DNA from: Pomphorhynchus laevis
Lineage: Eukaryota; Acanthocephala; Palaeacanthocephala; Echinorhynchida; Pomphorhynchidae
DNA: 64,000 nucleotides
Direction: 5' to 3'
NCBI GenBank assembly: GCA_012934845.2
Contig: WNNJ02001694.1
Span: 1-64,000 of the forward strand
A program made the translations under genes and the position numbers. Shown piece after piece: positions 1 to 15,160 of the stretch. Within the stretch, counting starts at the first letter, position 1; each line of letters starts with the position of its first letter. The notes beneath the pieces were generated by a model. The model was given only the letters and a program-made list of their open reading frames with translations, was not told the DNA's origin and did not search any database.

Positions 1-36
<36 letters not shown>
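1..36. repeat. (AT)n microsatellite at the window edge
   Basis: Uninterrupted alternating A and T that continues beyond the left edge. Similar tracts lie at 25059-25146 and 25277-25327, so (AT)n tracts bracket the satellite array on both sides. Confidence 0.95.
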
Positions 37-39
<3 letters not shown>

Positions 40-220
40 TCGTTTGAATACCGTCGCCTGGGATCCATATTGGATGCAGATTGATATTAGTTTAAAGAAA
101 TACCAGGAATACAGAAAAAAATTATTAACGTTTTCGGCCGAAGCCTTTTTCAATTGTAAGTAGTTTATTAAGAAGCCAAGAAAGTTCAAACTAGTAAACT
201 TCTCTATTAGACTTATATAC
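37..220. other. Unique spacer left of the satellite
   Basis: About 180 bp between the (AT)n tract and the first recognisable satellite sequence. I see no ORF, RNA gene or repeat in it. The switch to satellite sequence near 221 is abrupt and falls inside a monomer. Confidence 0.5.
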
Positions 221-3200
221 ATCAGTCTAATGTATCACTCCGAGACGATCCTAACACCCAGCAGTCATCGTCAGTCGGATGAAGTGGTTAGGGTACGTTT
301 CGACTGCTTTTGTGATAACTATAAAGACACCAGCAATTCCTCACGATGCTATACGAAGCTCAGGTGCAGATGCGGTTTTACTGGCTTGTTGCGTGTGTTG
401 ACTTTCTAGTTATTCTTTATATAAGGCACAAATGCGTATCTGTTGATTAGGAGGGCACTGAATTTCTCACAGGATTCCTGAAGGAATGCTTCATTTTATA
501 AATTGTTATTGCGAAAAATCGCTTGAAACTGTGGTCCAGGAGCCAAAGCTGGCTACGATTGATGTTTAATCCAAATTTGCTGCTAAATAACTGAACTTCG
601 ATCATCAGCTCCATCAGTCTAATGTATCACTTCGAGATGATCCTAACCACCCAGAAGTCATCGTCAGTCGAATGAAGTGGTTAGTGTACGTTTGAACTGC
701 TTTTGTGATAACTATAAAGACACCAGCAATCCCTCACGATGCTATACCAAGCTCAGGTGCAGAAGCGTTTTTACTGGCTTGTTGCGTGTGTGGACCTTCT
801 AGTTATTCTTTATATAAGGCACAAATGCATATCCGTTGATTATGAGGGCACTGAATTTCTCAAAGGATTCCTTAAGGAATGCGTCATTTTACAAATGTTT
901 AATGCGAAAAAACGCTTGAAACTGTGGTCCAAGAGCCAAAGCTGGCTACGACTGATTTTTAATACAAATTTGCTGCTAAATAACTGGACTTCGATCATCA
1001 GCACCATCAGTCTAATGTATCACTCCGAGACGATCCTAACCACCCAGCAGTCATCGTCAGTCGAATGAAGTGGTTAGTGTACGTTTAGACTGCTTTTGTG
1101 ATAACTATAAAGACACCAGCAATTCCTCACGATGCTATACGAAGCTCAGATGCAGAAGCGTTTTTACTGGCTTGTTGCGTGTGTGGACCTTCTAGTTATT
1201 CTTTATATAAGGCACAAATGCGTATCCGTTGATTACGAGGGCACTGAATTTCTCACAGGATTCCTGAAGGAATGCGTCATTTTACAAATTGTTATTGCGA
1301 AAAATCGCTTGAAACTGTGGTCCATGAGCCAAAGATGGCTACGATTGATATTTAGTTAAAATTTGCTGCTAAAAAACTGGACTTCGATCATCAGCAACAT
1401 CAGTCTAATGTATCACTCCGAGACGATCCTAATCACCCAGCAGTCATCGTCAGTCGGATGAAGTGGTTAGGGTACGTTTCGACTGCTTTTGTGATAACTA
1501 TAAAGACACCAGCAATTCATCACGATGCTATACGAAGCTCAGGTGCAGAAGCGTTTTTACTGGCTTGTTGCGTGTGTAGACCTTCTAGTTATTCTTTATA
1601 TAAGGCACAAATGCGTATCCGTTGATTTCGAGGGCACTGAATTTCTCAAAAGATTCCTGAAGGAATGCGTCATTTTACAAATTGTTATTGCGAAAAATCG
1701 CTTGAAACTGTGGTCCATGAGCCAAAGATGGCTACGATTGATATTTAGTTAAAATTTGCTGCTAAAAAACTGGACTTCGATCATCAGCAACATCAGTCTA
1801 ATGTATCACTCCGAGACGATCCTAATCACCCAGCAGTCATCGTCAGTCGTATAAAGTGGTTAGTGTAAGTTTAGACTGCTTTTGTGATAACTATAAAGAC
1901 ACAAGCAATTCATCACGATGCTATACGAAGCTCAGATGCAGAAACGTTTTTACTGGCTTGTTGCGTGTGTGGACCTTATAGTTATTCTTTATATAAGGCA
2001 CAAATGCGTATCGGTTTATTACGAGGGCACTGAATTTCTCACAGGATTCCTAAAGGAATGCGTCATTTTATAAATTGTTATTGCGAAAAATCGCTATAAA
2101 CTGTGGTCCTGGAGCCAAAGCTAGCTACGATTGATTTTTAATCCAAATTTGCTGCTAAATAACTAAACTTCGATCATCAGCTCCATCAGTCTTATGTATC
2201 ACTCCGATACGATCCTAACCACCTAGCAGTCATCGTTAGTCGGATGTAGTGGTTAGGGTACGTTTCTACTGCTTTTGTGATAACGATAAAGACACCAGCA
2301 ATTCATCACAATGCTATTTGAAGCTCAGGTGCAGAAGCGTTTTTAATGGCTTGTTGCGTGTGTGGACCTTCTAGTTCTTTTTTTTATAAGGCACAAGTGC
2401 GTATCCGTTGATTACGAGGGCACTGAATTTTTTGCAAGATTCATGCACGAATGCGTCATTTTTTAATTGTTATTGCGAAAAATCGCTTGAAAATGTGGTC
2501 CACGAGCCAAAGCTGGCTAAGATTGATTTTTAATCCAAATTTGCTCCTAAATAACTAGACTTCAATCATGAGCACCATCAGTCTAATGTATCACTTCGGG
2601 ACGATACTAACAACCCAGCAGTCATCGTCAGTCGGATGAAGTAGGAAGTGTACGTTTAAACTGCTTTTGTGATAACTATAAAGATACCAGCAATTCCTCA
2701 CGATGCTAAACGAAGCTCAGGTACAGATGCGGTGTAACTGGCTTGTTGCGTGTGTTGACCTTCTAGTTATTCTTTATATAAAGGCACAAATGCGTATCCG
2801 TTGATTACGATGTCACTGAATTTATCACAGGATTTCTGAAGGAATGCATCATTTTACAAATTGTTATTGCGAAAAATCGCTTGAAGCTGTGGTACCAGAG
2901 CCAAAGCTGGCTACGATTGATTTTTAGTCCAAATTTGCTGCTAAAAAACAGGACATCGATCATCAGCAACATCAGTCTAATGTATCACTCCAAGACGATC
3001 CTAATCACCCAGCAGTCATCGTCAGTCGGATGAAGTGGTTAGGGTACGTTTCGACTGCCTCTTTGATAACTATAAAGACACCATCAATCCCTCACGATGA
3101 TATACGAAGCTCAGGTGCAGAAGCGTTTTTACTGGCTTGTTGCGTGTGTGGACCTTCTAGTTATTCTTTATATAAGCCACATATGCGTATCCGTTGATTA

Positions 3201-6200
3201 CGAGGGCACTAAATTTTTCTCAGGATTCCTTAAGGAATGCGTCATTTTATAAATTGTTGTTTCGAAAACTCGATGGAAAGTGTGGTCCCAGAACCAAAGC
3301 TGGCTACGATTGATTTTTAATCCAAATTTGCTGCTTTATAATTGGACTTCGATCATCAGTTCCATCAGTCTAATGTATCACTTCGAGACGATCCTAACTA
3401 CCCAGCAGTCATCGTCAGTCGGATGAAGTGGTTAGGGTACGTTTCGACTGCTTTTGTAATATCTATAAAGACACCAGCAATTCCTCACGATGCTTTACGA
3501 AGCTAAAGTGCAGAATGGTTTTTACTGGCTTGTTGCGTGTGTTGACCTTCTAGTTATTCTTCATATAGGGCGCAAATGCGTATCCGTTGATTACGATGTC
3601 ACTGAATTTATCACAGAATTTCTGAAGGAATGCATCATTTTACAAATTGTTATTGCGAAAAATCGCTTGAAACTGGTGTCCAGAAGCCAAAGCTGGCTAC
3701 GATTGATTTTTAGTCCAAATTTGCTGCTAAAAAACAGGACATCGATCATCAGCAACATCAGTCTAATGTATCACTTCGAGACGATACTAACCACCCAGCA
3801 GTCATCGTAAGTCGGATGAAGTGGTTAGTGTACGTTTAGACTGCTTTTGTGATAACTATAAAGACACCAGCAATTCATCACGATGCCATACGAAGCTCAG
3901 GTGCAGAAACGTTTTTACTGGCTTGTTGCGTGTGTTGACCTTCTAGTTATTCTTTATATAAGGAACAAATGCGTATCCGTTGATTTCGAGGGCACTGAAT
4001 TTCTCAAAAGATTCCTGAAGGAATGCGTCATTTTACAAATTGTTATTGCGAAAAATCGCTTGAAACTGTGGTCCATGAGCCAAAGATGGCTACGATTGAT
4101 ATTTAGTTAAAATTTGCTGCTAAAAAACTGGACTTCGATCATCAGTTCCATCAGTCTAATGTATCACTCCGAGACGATCCTAACTACCCAGCAGTCATCG
4201 TCAGTCGGATGAAGTGGTTAGAGTACGTTTCGACTGCTTTTGTTGTAACGATAAAGACACCAGCAATTCATCACGATGCTATCCGAAGATCAGGTGCAGA
4301 AGCGTTTTTAATGGCTTGTTGCGTGTGTGGACCTTCTAGTTATTCTTTTTATAAGGCTCAAGTGCGTATCCGCTGATTACGAGGGCCCTAAATTTTTCGC
4401 AGGATTCATGAACGAATGCGTCATTTTTTTAATTGTTATTGCGAAAAAGCGCTTAAAAATGTGGTCCAGGAGCCAAAGCTGGCTAAGATTGATTTTTAAT
4501 CCAAATTTGCTGCTAAATAACTAGACTTCAATCATCAGCACCATCAGTCTAATGTATCACTTCGAGACGATACTAACCACCCAGCATTCATCGTCAGTCG
4601 GATGAAGTGGTTTGTGTACGTTTCTACTGTTTTGTGATAACTATAAAGACACCAGCAATTCCTCACGATGATATACTAAACTCAGGTGCAGAAGCGTTTT
4701 TACTGGCTTGTTGCGTGTGTGGACCTTCTAGTTATTCTTTATGTAAGGCACAAATGCGTATCCGTTGATTACGAGGGCACTAAATTTTTCTCAGGATTCC
4801 TGAGGGAATGCGTCATTTTATAAATTGTTTTTGCGAAAAATCGCTTGAAACTGTGGTCTAGGAACCAAACTTGGCTACGATTGATTTTTAATACAAATTT
4901 GCTGCTAAATAACGTGACTTCGATCATCAGCTCCATCATTCTTATGTATCACTCCGAGACGATCCTAACCACTCAGCAGTCATCGTCAGTCGGATGAAGT
5001 GGTTAGGGTACGTTTCGACTGCTTTTGTGATAACTATAAAGACACCAGCAATTCCTTACGATGCTATACGAAGCTCAGGTGCAGAAACGTTTTTACTGGC
5101 TTGTTGCGTGTGTGATCCTTCTAGTTTTTCTTTTATATAAGGAACAAATGCGTATCCGTTAATTTCGAGGGCACTGAATTTCTCACAGAATTCCTGAAAA
5201 AATTCATCATTTTATAAATTGTTATTGCGAAAAATCGCTTGAAACTGGTGTCCAAGATCCAAACTGGCTACAATTGATTTTTAATCCAAATTTGCTGCTA
5301 AATAACTGGACCTTGATCATCAGCACTATCAATCTAATGTATCACTTCGAGACGATACTAACCACCCAGCAATCATCGTCAGTCGGATAAAGTGGTTAGT
5401 GTACGTTTAGACTGCTTTTGTGATAAATATAAAGACACCAGCAATTCCTCACGATGCTATACGAAGCTTAGGTGCAGAAGCGTTTTTACTGGCTTGTTGC
5501 GTGTGTGGACCTTCTAGTTATTCTTTATATAAGGCACAAATGCGTATCCGTTAATTACGAGGACACTAAATTTTTCTCAGGATTCCTGAAGGAATGCGTC
5601 ATTTTATAAATTGTTATTGCGAAAAATCGCTTGAAACTGTGGTCCAGGAGACAAGGCTGGCTACGATTGATTTTTAATCCAAATTTTCTGCTAAATAACT
5701 GGACTTCGATCATAAGCACCATCATTCTAATTTATCATTTCGAGACGATACTAACCACCCAGCAGTCATCGTCAGTCGGATGAAGTGGTTAGTTTACGTT
5801 TAAACTGCTTTTGTGATAACTATAAAGATACCAGCAATTCCTCACGATGCTAAACGAATCTCAGGTGCAGATGCGGTTTTACTGGCTTGCTGCGTGTGTT
5901 GACCTTCTAGTTATTCTATATATAAGGCACAAATGCGTATCCGTTGATTACGATGTCACTGAATTTATCACAGGATTCCTGAAGGAATGCGTCATTTTAC
6001 AAATTGTTATTGCGAAAAATCGCTTGAAACTGTGGTCCCAGAGCCAAAGCTGGCTACGATTGATTTTTAGTCCAAATTTGCTGCTAAAAAACTGGACTTC
6101 GATCATCAGCACCATCAGTCTAATGTATTACTTCGAGACGATACTAACTACCCAGCAGTCATCGAAAGTCGGATTAAGTGGTTAGTGTACGTTTAAACTG

Positions 6201-9200
6201 CTTTTGTGATAACTATAAAGATACCAGCAATTCCTCACGATGCTAAACGAATCTCAGGTGCAGATGCGGTTTTACTGACTTGTTGTGTGTTTTGAGCTTC
6301 TAGTTATTCTTTATATAAGGCACAAATGCGTATCCTTTTTTACGATGTCACTGAATTTATAATGGATTCCTGAAAGAATGCGTCATTTTATAAATTGTTA
6401 TTGCGAAAAATCGCCTAAAAATGTGGTCCAAAAGCCAAAGCTGGCTTCGATTGATTTTTAATCCAAATTTGCTGCTAGATAACTGAACTTCGATCATCAG
6501 CAACATCAGTCTAATTGTCACTCCGAGACGATCCTAATCACCCAGCAGTCATCGTCAGTCGAATGAAGTGGTAAGGGTACGTTTCGGCAGCCTTTATGAT
6601 AACTATAAAGACACCATCAATCCATCACGATGATATACGAAGCTCATGTGCAGAAGCGTTTTTACTGGCTTGTTGCGTGTGTGGACCTTCTAGTTATTCT
6701 TTATATAAGGCACAAATGCGTATCCGTTGATTACGAGGGCACTAAATTTTTCTCAGGATTCCTGATAGAATGCGTCATTTTATAAATTGTTATTGCGAAA
6801 ACTCGCTTGAAACTGTAGTCCCAGAGCCAAAGCTGGCGAGGATTGATTTTTAATCCAAATTTGCTGCTAAATAATTGAACTTTGATCATCAGTTCGATCA
6901 GTCTAATGAATCACTCCGAGACGATCCTAACTACCCAGCAGTCATCGTCAGTATGATGAAGTGGTTAGGGTACGTTTCGACTGCTTTTGTAATATCTATA
7001 AAGACACCAGCAATTCCTCACGATGCTTTACGAAGCTCAGGTGCAGAAGCGTTTTTACTGGCTTGTTGCGTGTGTGCACCTTCTAGTTATTCTTGTATAT
7101 AAGGAACTAATGCGTATCCGTTTATCATGAGGGCACCGAATTTCTCACAGGATTCCTGAAGGAATTTGGCATTTTATAAATTGTTATTGCGAAAAATCGC
7201 TTGAAACAGGTGTCCAGGAATCCAAACTGCCTACAATTGATTTTTAATCCAAATTTGCTGCTAAATAACTGGACCTTTATCATCAGCACTATCAGTCTAA
7301 TGAATCACTTCAAGACGATACTTACCACCCAGCAGTCATCGTCAGTCAGATGAAGTGGTTAGTGTACGTTTAGACTGCTTTTGTGATAACTATAAAGACA
7401 CCAGCAATTCCTCACGATGCTATACGAAGCTCAGGTGCAGATACGGTGCTACTGGCTTGTTGAGTGTGTTTACCTTCTAGTTATTCTTTATATAAGGCAC
7501 AAATGCGTATCCGTTGATTACGATGTCACTGAATTTATCACAGGTTTCCTGAAGGAATGCGTCATTTTACAAATTGTTATTGCGAAAAATCGCATGAAAC
7601 TGTGGTCCCAGAGCCAAAGCTAGCTACGATTGATGTTTAATGTAAATTTGCTGCTAAATAACTGGACTTTGATCATCAGCTCCATCAGTCTAATGTATCA
7701 GTCCTAGATGATCCTAACCACCCAGCAGTAATCGTCAGTCGGATGAAGTGGTTAGGGTACGTTTTGACTGCTTTTGTGATAACTATAAAGACACCAGCAA
7801 TTCCTTACGATGCTATACCAAGCTCAGGTGCAGAAGCGTATTTACTGACGCTTTGCGTGTGTGGACCTTCTAGTTATTCTTTATATAAGGCACAAATGCG
7901 TATCCGTTTATTATGAGGGCACTGAATTTCTCACAGGATTCCTGAAGGAATGCGTCATTTTACAAATTGTTATTGCGAAAAATCGCTTGAAACTGTGGTC
8001 CAAGAGCCAAAGCTGGCTACGATTGATTTTTAATCCAAATTTGCTGCTAAATAACTGGACTTCGATCATCAGCATTATCAGTCTAATGTATCACTTCGAG
8101 ACGATACTAACCACCCAGCAGTCATCGTAAGTCGAATGAAATGGTTAGTGTACATTTAAACTGCTTTTGTGATAACTATAAAGATACCAGCAATTCCTCA
8201 CTATGCTAAACGAAGCTCATATGCAGATGCGGTGTTACTCGCTTGTTGCATGTGTTGACCTTCTAGTTATTCTTTATATAAGGCACAAATGCGTATCCGT
8301 TGATTACGATGGTCACTGAATTTCTCACAGGATTCCTGAAGGAATGCGTCATTTTATAAATTGTTTTTGCGAAAAATCGCTTGAAACTGTGGTCCAGGAG
8401 CCAAAGCTGGCTACGATTGATTTTTAATCCAAATTTGCTGCTAAATAACTGGACTTCGATCATCAGCACCATCAGTCTAATTTATCATTTCGAGATGATA
8501 CTGACTACCCAGCAGTTATCGTCAGTCGGATGAAGTGGTTAGTGTACGTTTAAACTGCTTTTGTGATAACTATAAAGATACCAGCAATACCTCACGATGC
8601 TATACCAAGCTCAGTTGCAGAAGCGTTTTTACTGGTGCTTTGCGTGTGTTGATATTCTAGTTATTCTTCATATAAGGCACAAATGCGTATCCGTTGATTA
8701 TGAGGGCACTGAATTTCTCACAGGATTCCTGAAGGAATGCGTCATTTTACAAATTGTTATTGAGAAAAATCGCTTGAATTTGTGGTCCAAGAGCCAAAGC
8801 TTGCTACGATTGATATTTAATCCAAATTTGCTGCTAAATAACTGGACTTTGATCATCAGCAACATCAGTCTAATGTATCACTTCGAGACGATACTAACCA
8901 CCCAGCAGTCATCGTAAGTCGGATGAAGTGGTTAGTGTACGTTTAAACCGCTTTTGTGATAACTATAAAGACACCAGCAATTCCTCACTATGCTATACCA
9001 AGCTCAGGTGCAGAAGCGTTTTTACTGGCGCTTTGCGTGTGTGGACATTCTAGTTATTCTTTATATAAGGCACAAATGCGTATTCGTTGATTACGATGGC
9101 GCTGAATTTCTCACAGGATTCCTGAAGGAATGCCTCATTTTATAAATTGTTATTGCGAAAAATCGCTTGAAACTGTGGTCCAGGAGTCAAAGCTGGCTAC

Positions 9201-9224
9201 GATTGATTTTTAATCCAAATTTCT

Positions 9225-9340
9225 AGCAGGAGTCCTGAAGGAATGCATCATTTTATCAATTGTTGTTGCGAAAAATCGCTTAAAAATGTGGTCCAGAAGC
9301 CAAAGCTGGCTACGATTGATTTTTAATCCAAATTTGCTGC
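9225..9340. repeat. Truncated satellite monomer
   Basis: Spacing between equivalent points jumps from 393 to about 506 bp here (8990 to 9496). The extra ~113 bp is a partial unit joined at ATTTCTAGCAGGAGTCC, where most of a monomer is missing. This fits unequal exchange or slippage within the array. Confidence 0.75.
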
Positions 9341-12300
9341 TGGATAACTGAACTTCGATTATCAGCTCCATCAGTCTAATGTATCACTCCGAGACGATCC
9401 TAACCCCACAGCAGTCATCGTCAGTCGTATGAAGTGGTTAGTGTACGTTTAGACTGCTTTAGTGATAACTATAAAGATACCAGCAATTCCTTACGATGGT
9501 AAACAAAGCTCTGGTGCAGATGCGGTTTTACTGGCTTGTTGCGTGTGTTGACCTTCTAGTTATTCTTCATATAAGGCGCAAATGCGTATCCGTTGATTAC
9601 GATGTCACTGAATTTTTAAGAGGATTCCTGAAGGAATGCGTCATTTTACAAATTTTTATTGCGAAAAATCGCTTGAAACTGTGGTCCCAGAGCCAAAACT
9701 GGCTCCGATTGATTTTTAGTCCAAATTTGTTGCTAAAAAACTGGACCTTGATAATCAGCGCCATCAGTCTAATGTATCACTCCGAGACGATACTTACCAC
9801 CCAGCAGTCATCGTAAGTCGGATGATGTGGTTAGTGTACGTTTAAACTGCTTTTGTGATAACTATAAAGATACCAGCAATTCCTCACGATGCTAAACGAA
9901 GCTCAGGTGCAGATGCGGTTTTACTGTCTTGTTGCGTGTGTTGACTTTCTAGTTTTTTTTATATAAGGTACAAATGCGTATCCGTTGATTACGATGTCAC
10001 TGAATTTATCACAGGATTCCTGAAGGAATGCGTCATTTTATAATTTGTTATCGCGAAAAATCGCTTTAACCAGTGGACCAAGAGCCAAATCTGGATACGA
10101 TTGATTTTTAATCCAAATTCGCTGCTAAATAACTGGACTTCGATCATCAGCTCCATCAGTCTAATGTATCACTTCGAGACGATCCTAATCACCCAGCAGT
10201 CATCGTCAGTCGGATGAAGTGGTTACGGTACGTTTCGACTGCCTTTATGATAACTATAAAGACACCATCAATCCCTCACGATGCTATACGAAGCTCAGGT
10301 GCAGAACCCTTTTTTACTTTCTTGTTGCGTGTGTGGACCTTCTAGTTATTCTTTATATAAGGCACAAATGCGTATCCGTTGATTACGAGGGCACTAAATT
10401 TTTCTCAGGATTCCTGAAGGAATGCGTCATTTTATAAATTGTTATTGCGAAAAATCGCTTGAAACTGTGGTCCAGAGCCAAAGCTGGCTACGATTGATTT
10501 TTAATCCAAATTTGCTGCTAAATAACTGGACTTCGATCATCAGTTCCATTAGTCTAATGTATCAATCCGAGAAGATACTAACTACCCAGCAGTCATCGTC
10601 AGTCGGATGAAGTGGTTAGGGTAAGTTTCGACTGCTTTTGTGATAACTAAAAAGACACCAGCAATTTGACACGATGCTATACCAAGCTCAGGTTCAGAAG
10701 CGTTTTTACTGGCTTGTTGCGTGTGTGGACCTTCTAGTTATTCTTTTTAAAAGGCACAAATGCGTATCCGTTGATTATGAGGGCACTGAATTTCTCACAG
10801 GATTCCTGAAGGAATGCGACATTTTACAAATTGTTATTGCGAAAAATCGCTTGAAACTGTGGTCCAGGAGCCAAAGCTGGCTACGATTTATTTTTAATTT
10901 AAATTTGCTGCTAAATATGTGGACTTCGATCAACAGCATCATTAGTCTAATGTATCACTCCGAGACGATGCTAACAACCCAGCAGTCATCGTCAGTCGGA
11001 TGATGTGGTTAGGGTACGTTTCGACTGCCTTTATGATAACTATAATGACACCATCAATCCCTCACGATGCTATACGAAGCTCAGGTGCCGAAGCCTTTTT
11101 ACTTGCTTGTTGCGTGTTGTGGACCTTCTAGTTATTCTTTATATAAGGCACAAATGCGTATCCGTTGATTACGGTGGCACTGAATTTCTCGCAGGATTCC
11201 TAAAGGAATACGTCATTTTATAAATTGTTGTTGCGAAAAATCGCTTGAAACTGTGGTCCAGGAGCCCAAGCTGGCTACGATTGATATTTAATCCAAATTT
11301 GCTGCTAGATAACTGGACTTCGATCATCAGCTCCATCAGTCTAATGTATCACTCCGAGGCGATCCTAACCCCACAGCAGTCATCGTCAGTCAGATGAAGT
11401 GGTTAGGGTACGTTTCGACTGCTTTTGTGATAACTATAAAGACACCAGCAATTATTAACGATGCTATACGAAACTCATGTGCAGAAGTGGTTTTACTGGC
11501 TTGTTGCGTGTGTGGACCTTTTAGTTATTCTTTATATAAGGCACAAATGCGTATCCGTTATTACGAGGGCACTGAATTTCTCACAGGATTCCTAATGGAA
11601 TGCTTCATTTTATAAATTGTTATTGCGAAAAATCGCTTTAAATTGTTGTCCAGGAGCCAAAGCTGGCTACGATTTATTTTTAATCCAAATTTGCTGCTAA
11701 ATATGTGGACTTCGATAAACAGCATCATCAGTCTAATGTATCACTTCGAGACGATGCTAACAAAACAGCAGTCATCGTCAGTCGGATGAAGTGGTTAGTG
11801 TACTTTTAGACTGCTTTTGTGATAATTATAAAGACACCAGCAATTTTTTACGATGCTATACGATGATCAGGTGCAGAAGCGTCTTTACTGGCTTGTTGCG
11901 TGTGTAGACCTTCTAGTTATTCTTTATATAAGGCACAAATGCGTATCCGTTGATAACAGTGGCACTGAATTTCTACCAGTATTTCTGATGGAATACGTCA
12001 TTTTAAAAATTGTTGTTGCGAAAAATCGCTTGAAACTGTGGTCCAGGAGCCAAAGCTGGCTACGATTGATATTTAATCCAAATTTGCAGCGAAATAACTA
12101 AACTTCGATCATCAACTCTATCAGTCTAATGTATCACTCTAAGACGATCCTAACCACCAAGCAGTCATCGTCAGTCGGATGAAGTGGTTAGGGTCCGTTT
12201 CGACTGCTTGTGTGATAACTATAAAGACACCAGCAATTCCTCACGATGCTATACGAAGCTCATGTGCAGAAGTGGTTTTACTTGCTTGTTGCGTGTGTTG

Positions 12301-12585
12301 ACCTTTTAGTTATTCTTTATTTAAGGCACAAATGCGTATCCGTTATTACGAAGGCACTGATTTCTCACAGGATTCCTTATGGAATGCTTTATTTTATAAA
12401 TTGTTATTGCGAAAAATCGCTTGAAACTGTGGTCCAGGAGCCAAAGCTTGCTACTTTTTTTTAATTTAAATTTGCTGCTATATATGTGGACTTCGATCAA
12501 CAGCATCATCAGTCTAATGTATCACTTCGAAACGATGCTAACAACCCAGCAGTCATCGTCAGTCGGATGAAGTGGTTAGGGTACG

Positions 12586-15160
12586 TTTCGACTGCCTTTA
12601 TGATAACTATAATGACACCATCAATCCCTCACGATGCTATACGAAGCTCAGGTGCCGAAGGGTTTTTACTTGCTTGTTGCGTGTGTGGACCTTCTAGTTA
12701 TTCTTTATATAAGGCACAAATGCGTATCCGTTGATTACGGTGGCACTGAATTTCTCGCCGGATTCCTGAAGGAATACGTCATTTTATAAATTGTTGTTGC
12801 GAAAAATCGCTTGAAACTGTGGTCCAGCAGCCCAAGCTGGCTACGATTGATATTTAATCCAAATTTGCTGATAGATAACTGGACTTCGATCATCAGCTTC
12901 ATCAGTCTAATGTATCACTCCGAGGCAATCCTAACCCCACAGCAGTCATCGCCAGTCAGATGAAGATGTTAGGGTACGTTTCGACTGCTTTTGTGATAAC
13001 TATAAAGATACCATCAATTCCTTACGATGCTAAACGAAGCTCTGGTGCAGATGCTGTTTTACTGGCTTGTTGCGTGTGTTCACCTTCTAGTTATTCTTTA
13101 TATAAGGCGCAAATGCGTATCCGTTGATTACGATGTAACTGAATTTATCACAGGATTCCTGAAGAAATGCGTCATTTTACAAATTTTTTTTGCAAAAAAT
13201 CGCTTGAAACTGTTGTCCCTGAGCCCAAGCTGGCTACGATTGATATTTAATCCAAACATTGCTGCTAGATAACTAACTTCGATCATCAGCTCCATCAGTC
13301 TAATGTATCACTCCGAGGCGATCCTAACCTCACAGCAGTCATCGTTAGTCAGATGAAGTGGTTAGGGTACGTTTCGACTGCTTTTGTGATAACTATAAAG
13401 ATACCAGCAATTCCCTACGATGCTAAACGAAGCTCTGGTGCAGATGCTGTTTTACTGGCTTGTTGCGTGTGTTCACCTTCTAGTTTTTTTTATATAAGGC
13501 GCAAATGCGTATCCGTTGATTACGATGTCACTGAATTTATCACAGGATTCCTGAAGAAATGCGTCATTTTATAAATTGTTATCGCGAAAAATCGCTTTAA
13601 ACAGTGGTCCCAGAGCCCAAGCTGGCTACGATTGATTTTTAATCCAAATTTGCTGCTATATAACTGGACTTCGATCATCAGCTCCATCAGTCTTATGTAT
13701 CACTTCGAGACAATCCTAATCACCGAGCAGTCATCGTCAGTCGGATGAAGTGGTAAGGGTTCGTTTCGACTGCCTTTATGATAACTATAATGACACCATC
13801 AATCCCTCACGATGCTATACGAAGCTCAGGTGCCGAAGGGTTTTTACTTGCTTGTTGCGTGTGTGGACCTTCTAGTTATTCTTTATATAAGGCACAAATG
13901 CGTATCCGTTGATTACGGTGGCACTGAATTTCTCGCCGGATTCCTGAAGGAATACGTCATTTTATAAATTGTTGTTGCGAAAAATCGCTTGAAACTGTGG
14001 TCCAGCAGCCCAAGCTGGCTACGATTGATATTTAATCCAAATTTGCTGATAGATAACTGGACTTCGATCATCAGCTTCATCAGTCTAATGTATCACTCCG
14101 AGGCAATCCTAACCCCACAGCAGTCATCGCCAGTCAGATGAAGATGTTAGGGTACGTTTCGACTGCTTTTGTGATAACTATAAAGATACCATCAATTCCT
14201 TACGATGCTAAACGAAGCTCTGGTGCAGATGCTGTTTTACTGGCTTGTTGCGTGTGTTCACCTTCTAGTTATTCTTTATATAAGGCGCAAATGCGTATCC
14301 GTTGATTACGATGTAACTGAATTTATCACAGGATTCCTGAAGAAATGCGTCATTTTACAAATTTTTTTTGCAAAAAATCGCTTGAAACTGTTGTCCCTGA
14401 GCCCAAGCTGGCTACGATTGATATTTAATCCAAACATTGCTGCTAGATAACTAACTTCGATCATCAGCTCCATCAGTCTAATGTATCACTCCGAGGCGAT
14501 CCTAACCTCACAGCAGTCATCGTTAGTCAGATGAAGTGGTTAGGGTACGTTTCGACTGCTTTTGTGATAACTATAAAGATACCATCAATTCCTTACGATG
14601 CTAAACGAAGCTCTGGTGCAGATGCTGTTTTACTGGCTTGTTGCGTGTGTTCACCTTCTAGTTATTCTTTATATAAGGCGCAAATGCGTATCCGTTGATT
14701 ACGATGTAACTGAATTTATCACAGGATTCCTGAAGAAATGCGTCATTTTACAAATTTTTTTTGCAAAAAATCGCTTGAAACTGTTGTCCCTGAGCCCAAG
14801 CTGGCTACGATTGATATTTAATCCAAACATTGCTGCTAGATAACTAACTTCGATCATCAGCTCCATCAGTCTAATGTATCACTCCGAGGCGATCCTAACC
14901 TCACAGCAGTCATCGTTAGTCAGATGAAGTGGTTAGGGTACGTTTCGACTGCTTTTGTGATAACTATAAAGATACCAGCAATTCCCTACGATGCTAAACG
15001 AAGCTCTGGTGCAGATGCTGTTTTACTGGCTTGTTGCGTGTGTTCACCTTCTAGTTTTTTTTATATAAGGCGCAAATGCGTATCCGTTGATTACGATGTC
15101 ACTGAATTTATCACAGGATTCCTGAAGAAATGCGTCATTTTATAAATTGTTATCGCGAAA
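12586..15160. repeat. Higher-order duplication inside the satellite (3- and 4-monomer periods)
   Basis: Private variants recur at multi-unit spacing: the block at 12586-13345 returns at about 13765-14524 (offset about 1179 bp, 3 monomers). The variant monomer with MLNEALVQMLF lies at 13027, 14205 and 14598. The monomer at 13353 returns at 14924 (offset 1571, about 4 monomers). Copies within these blocks are almost identical while the neighbouring monomers differ, so multi-unit blocks were duplicated recently. Confidence 0.85.
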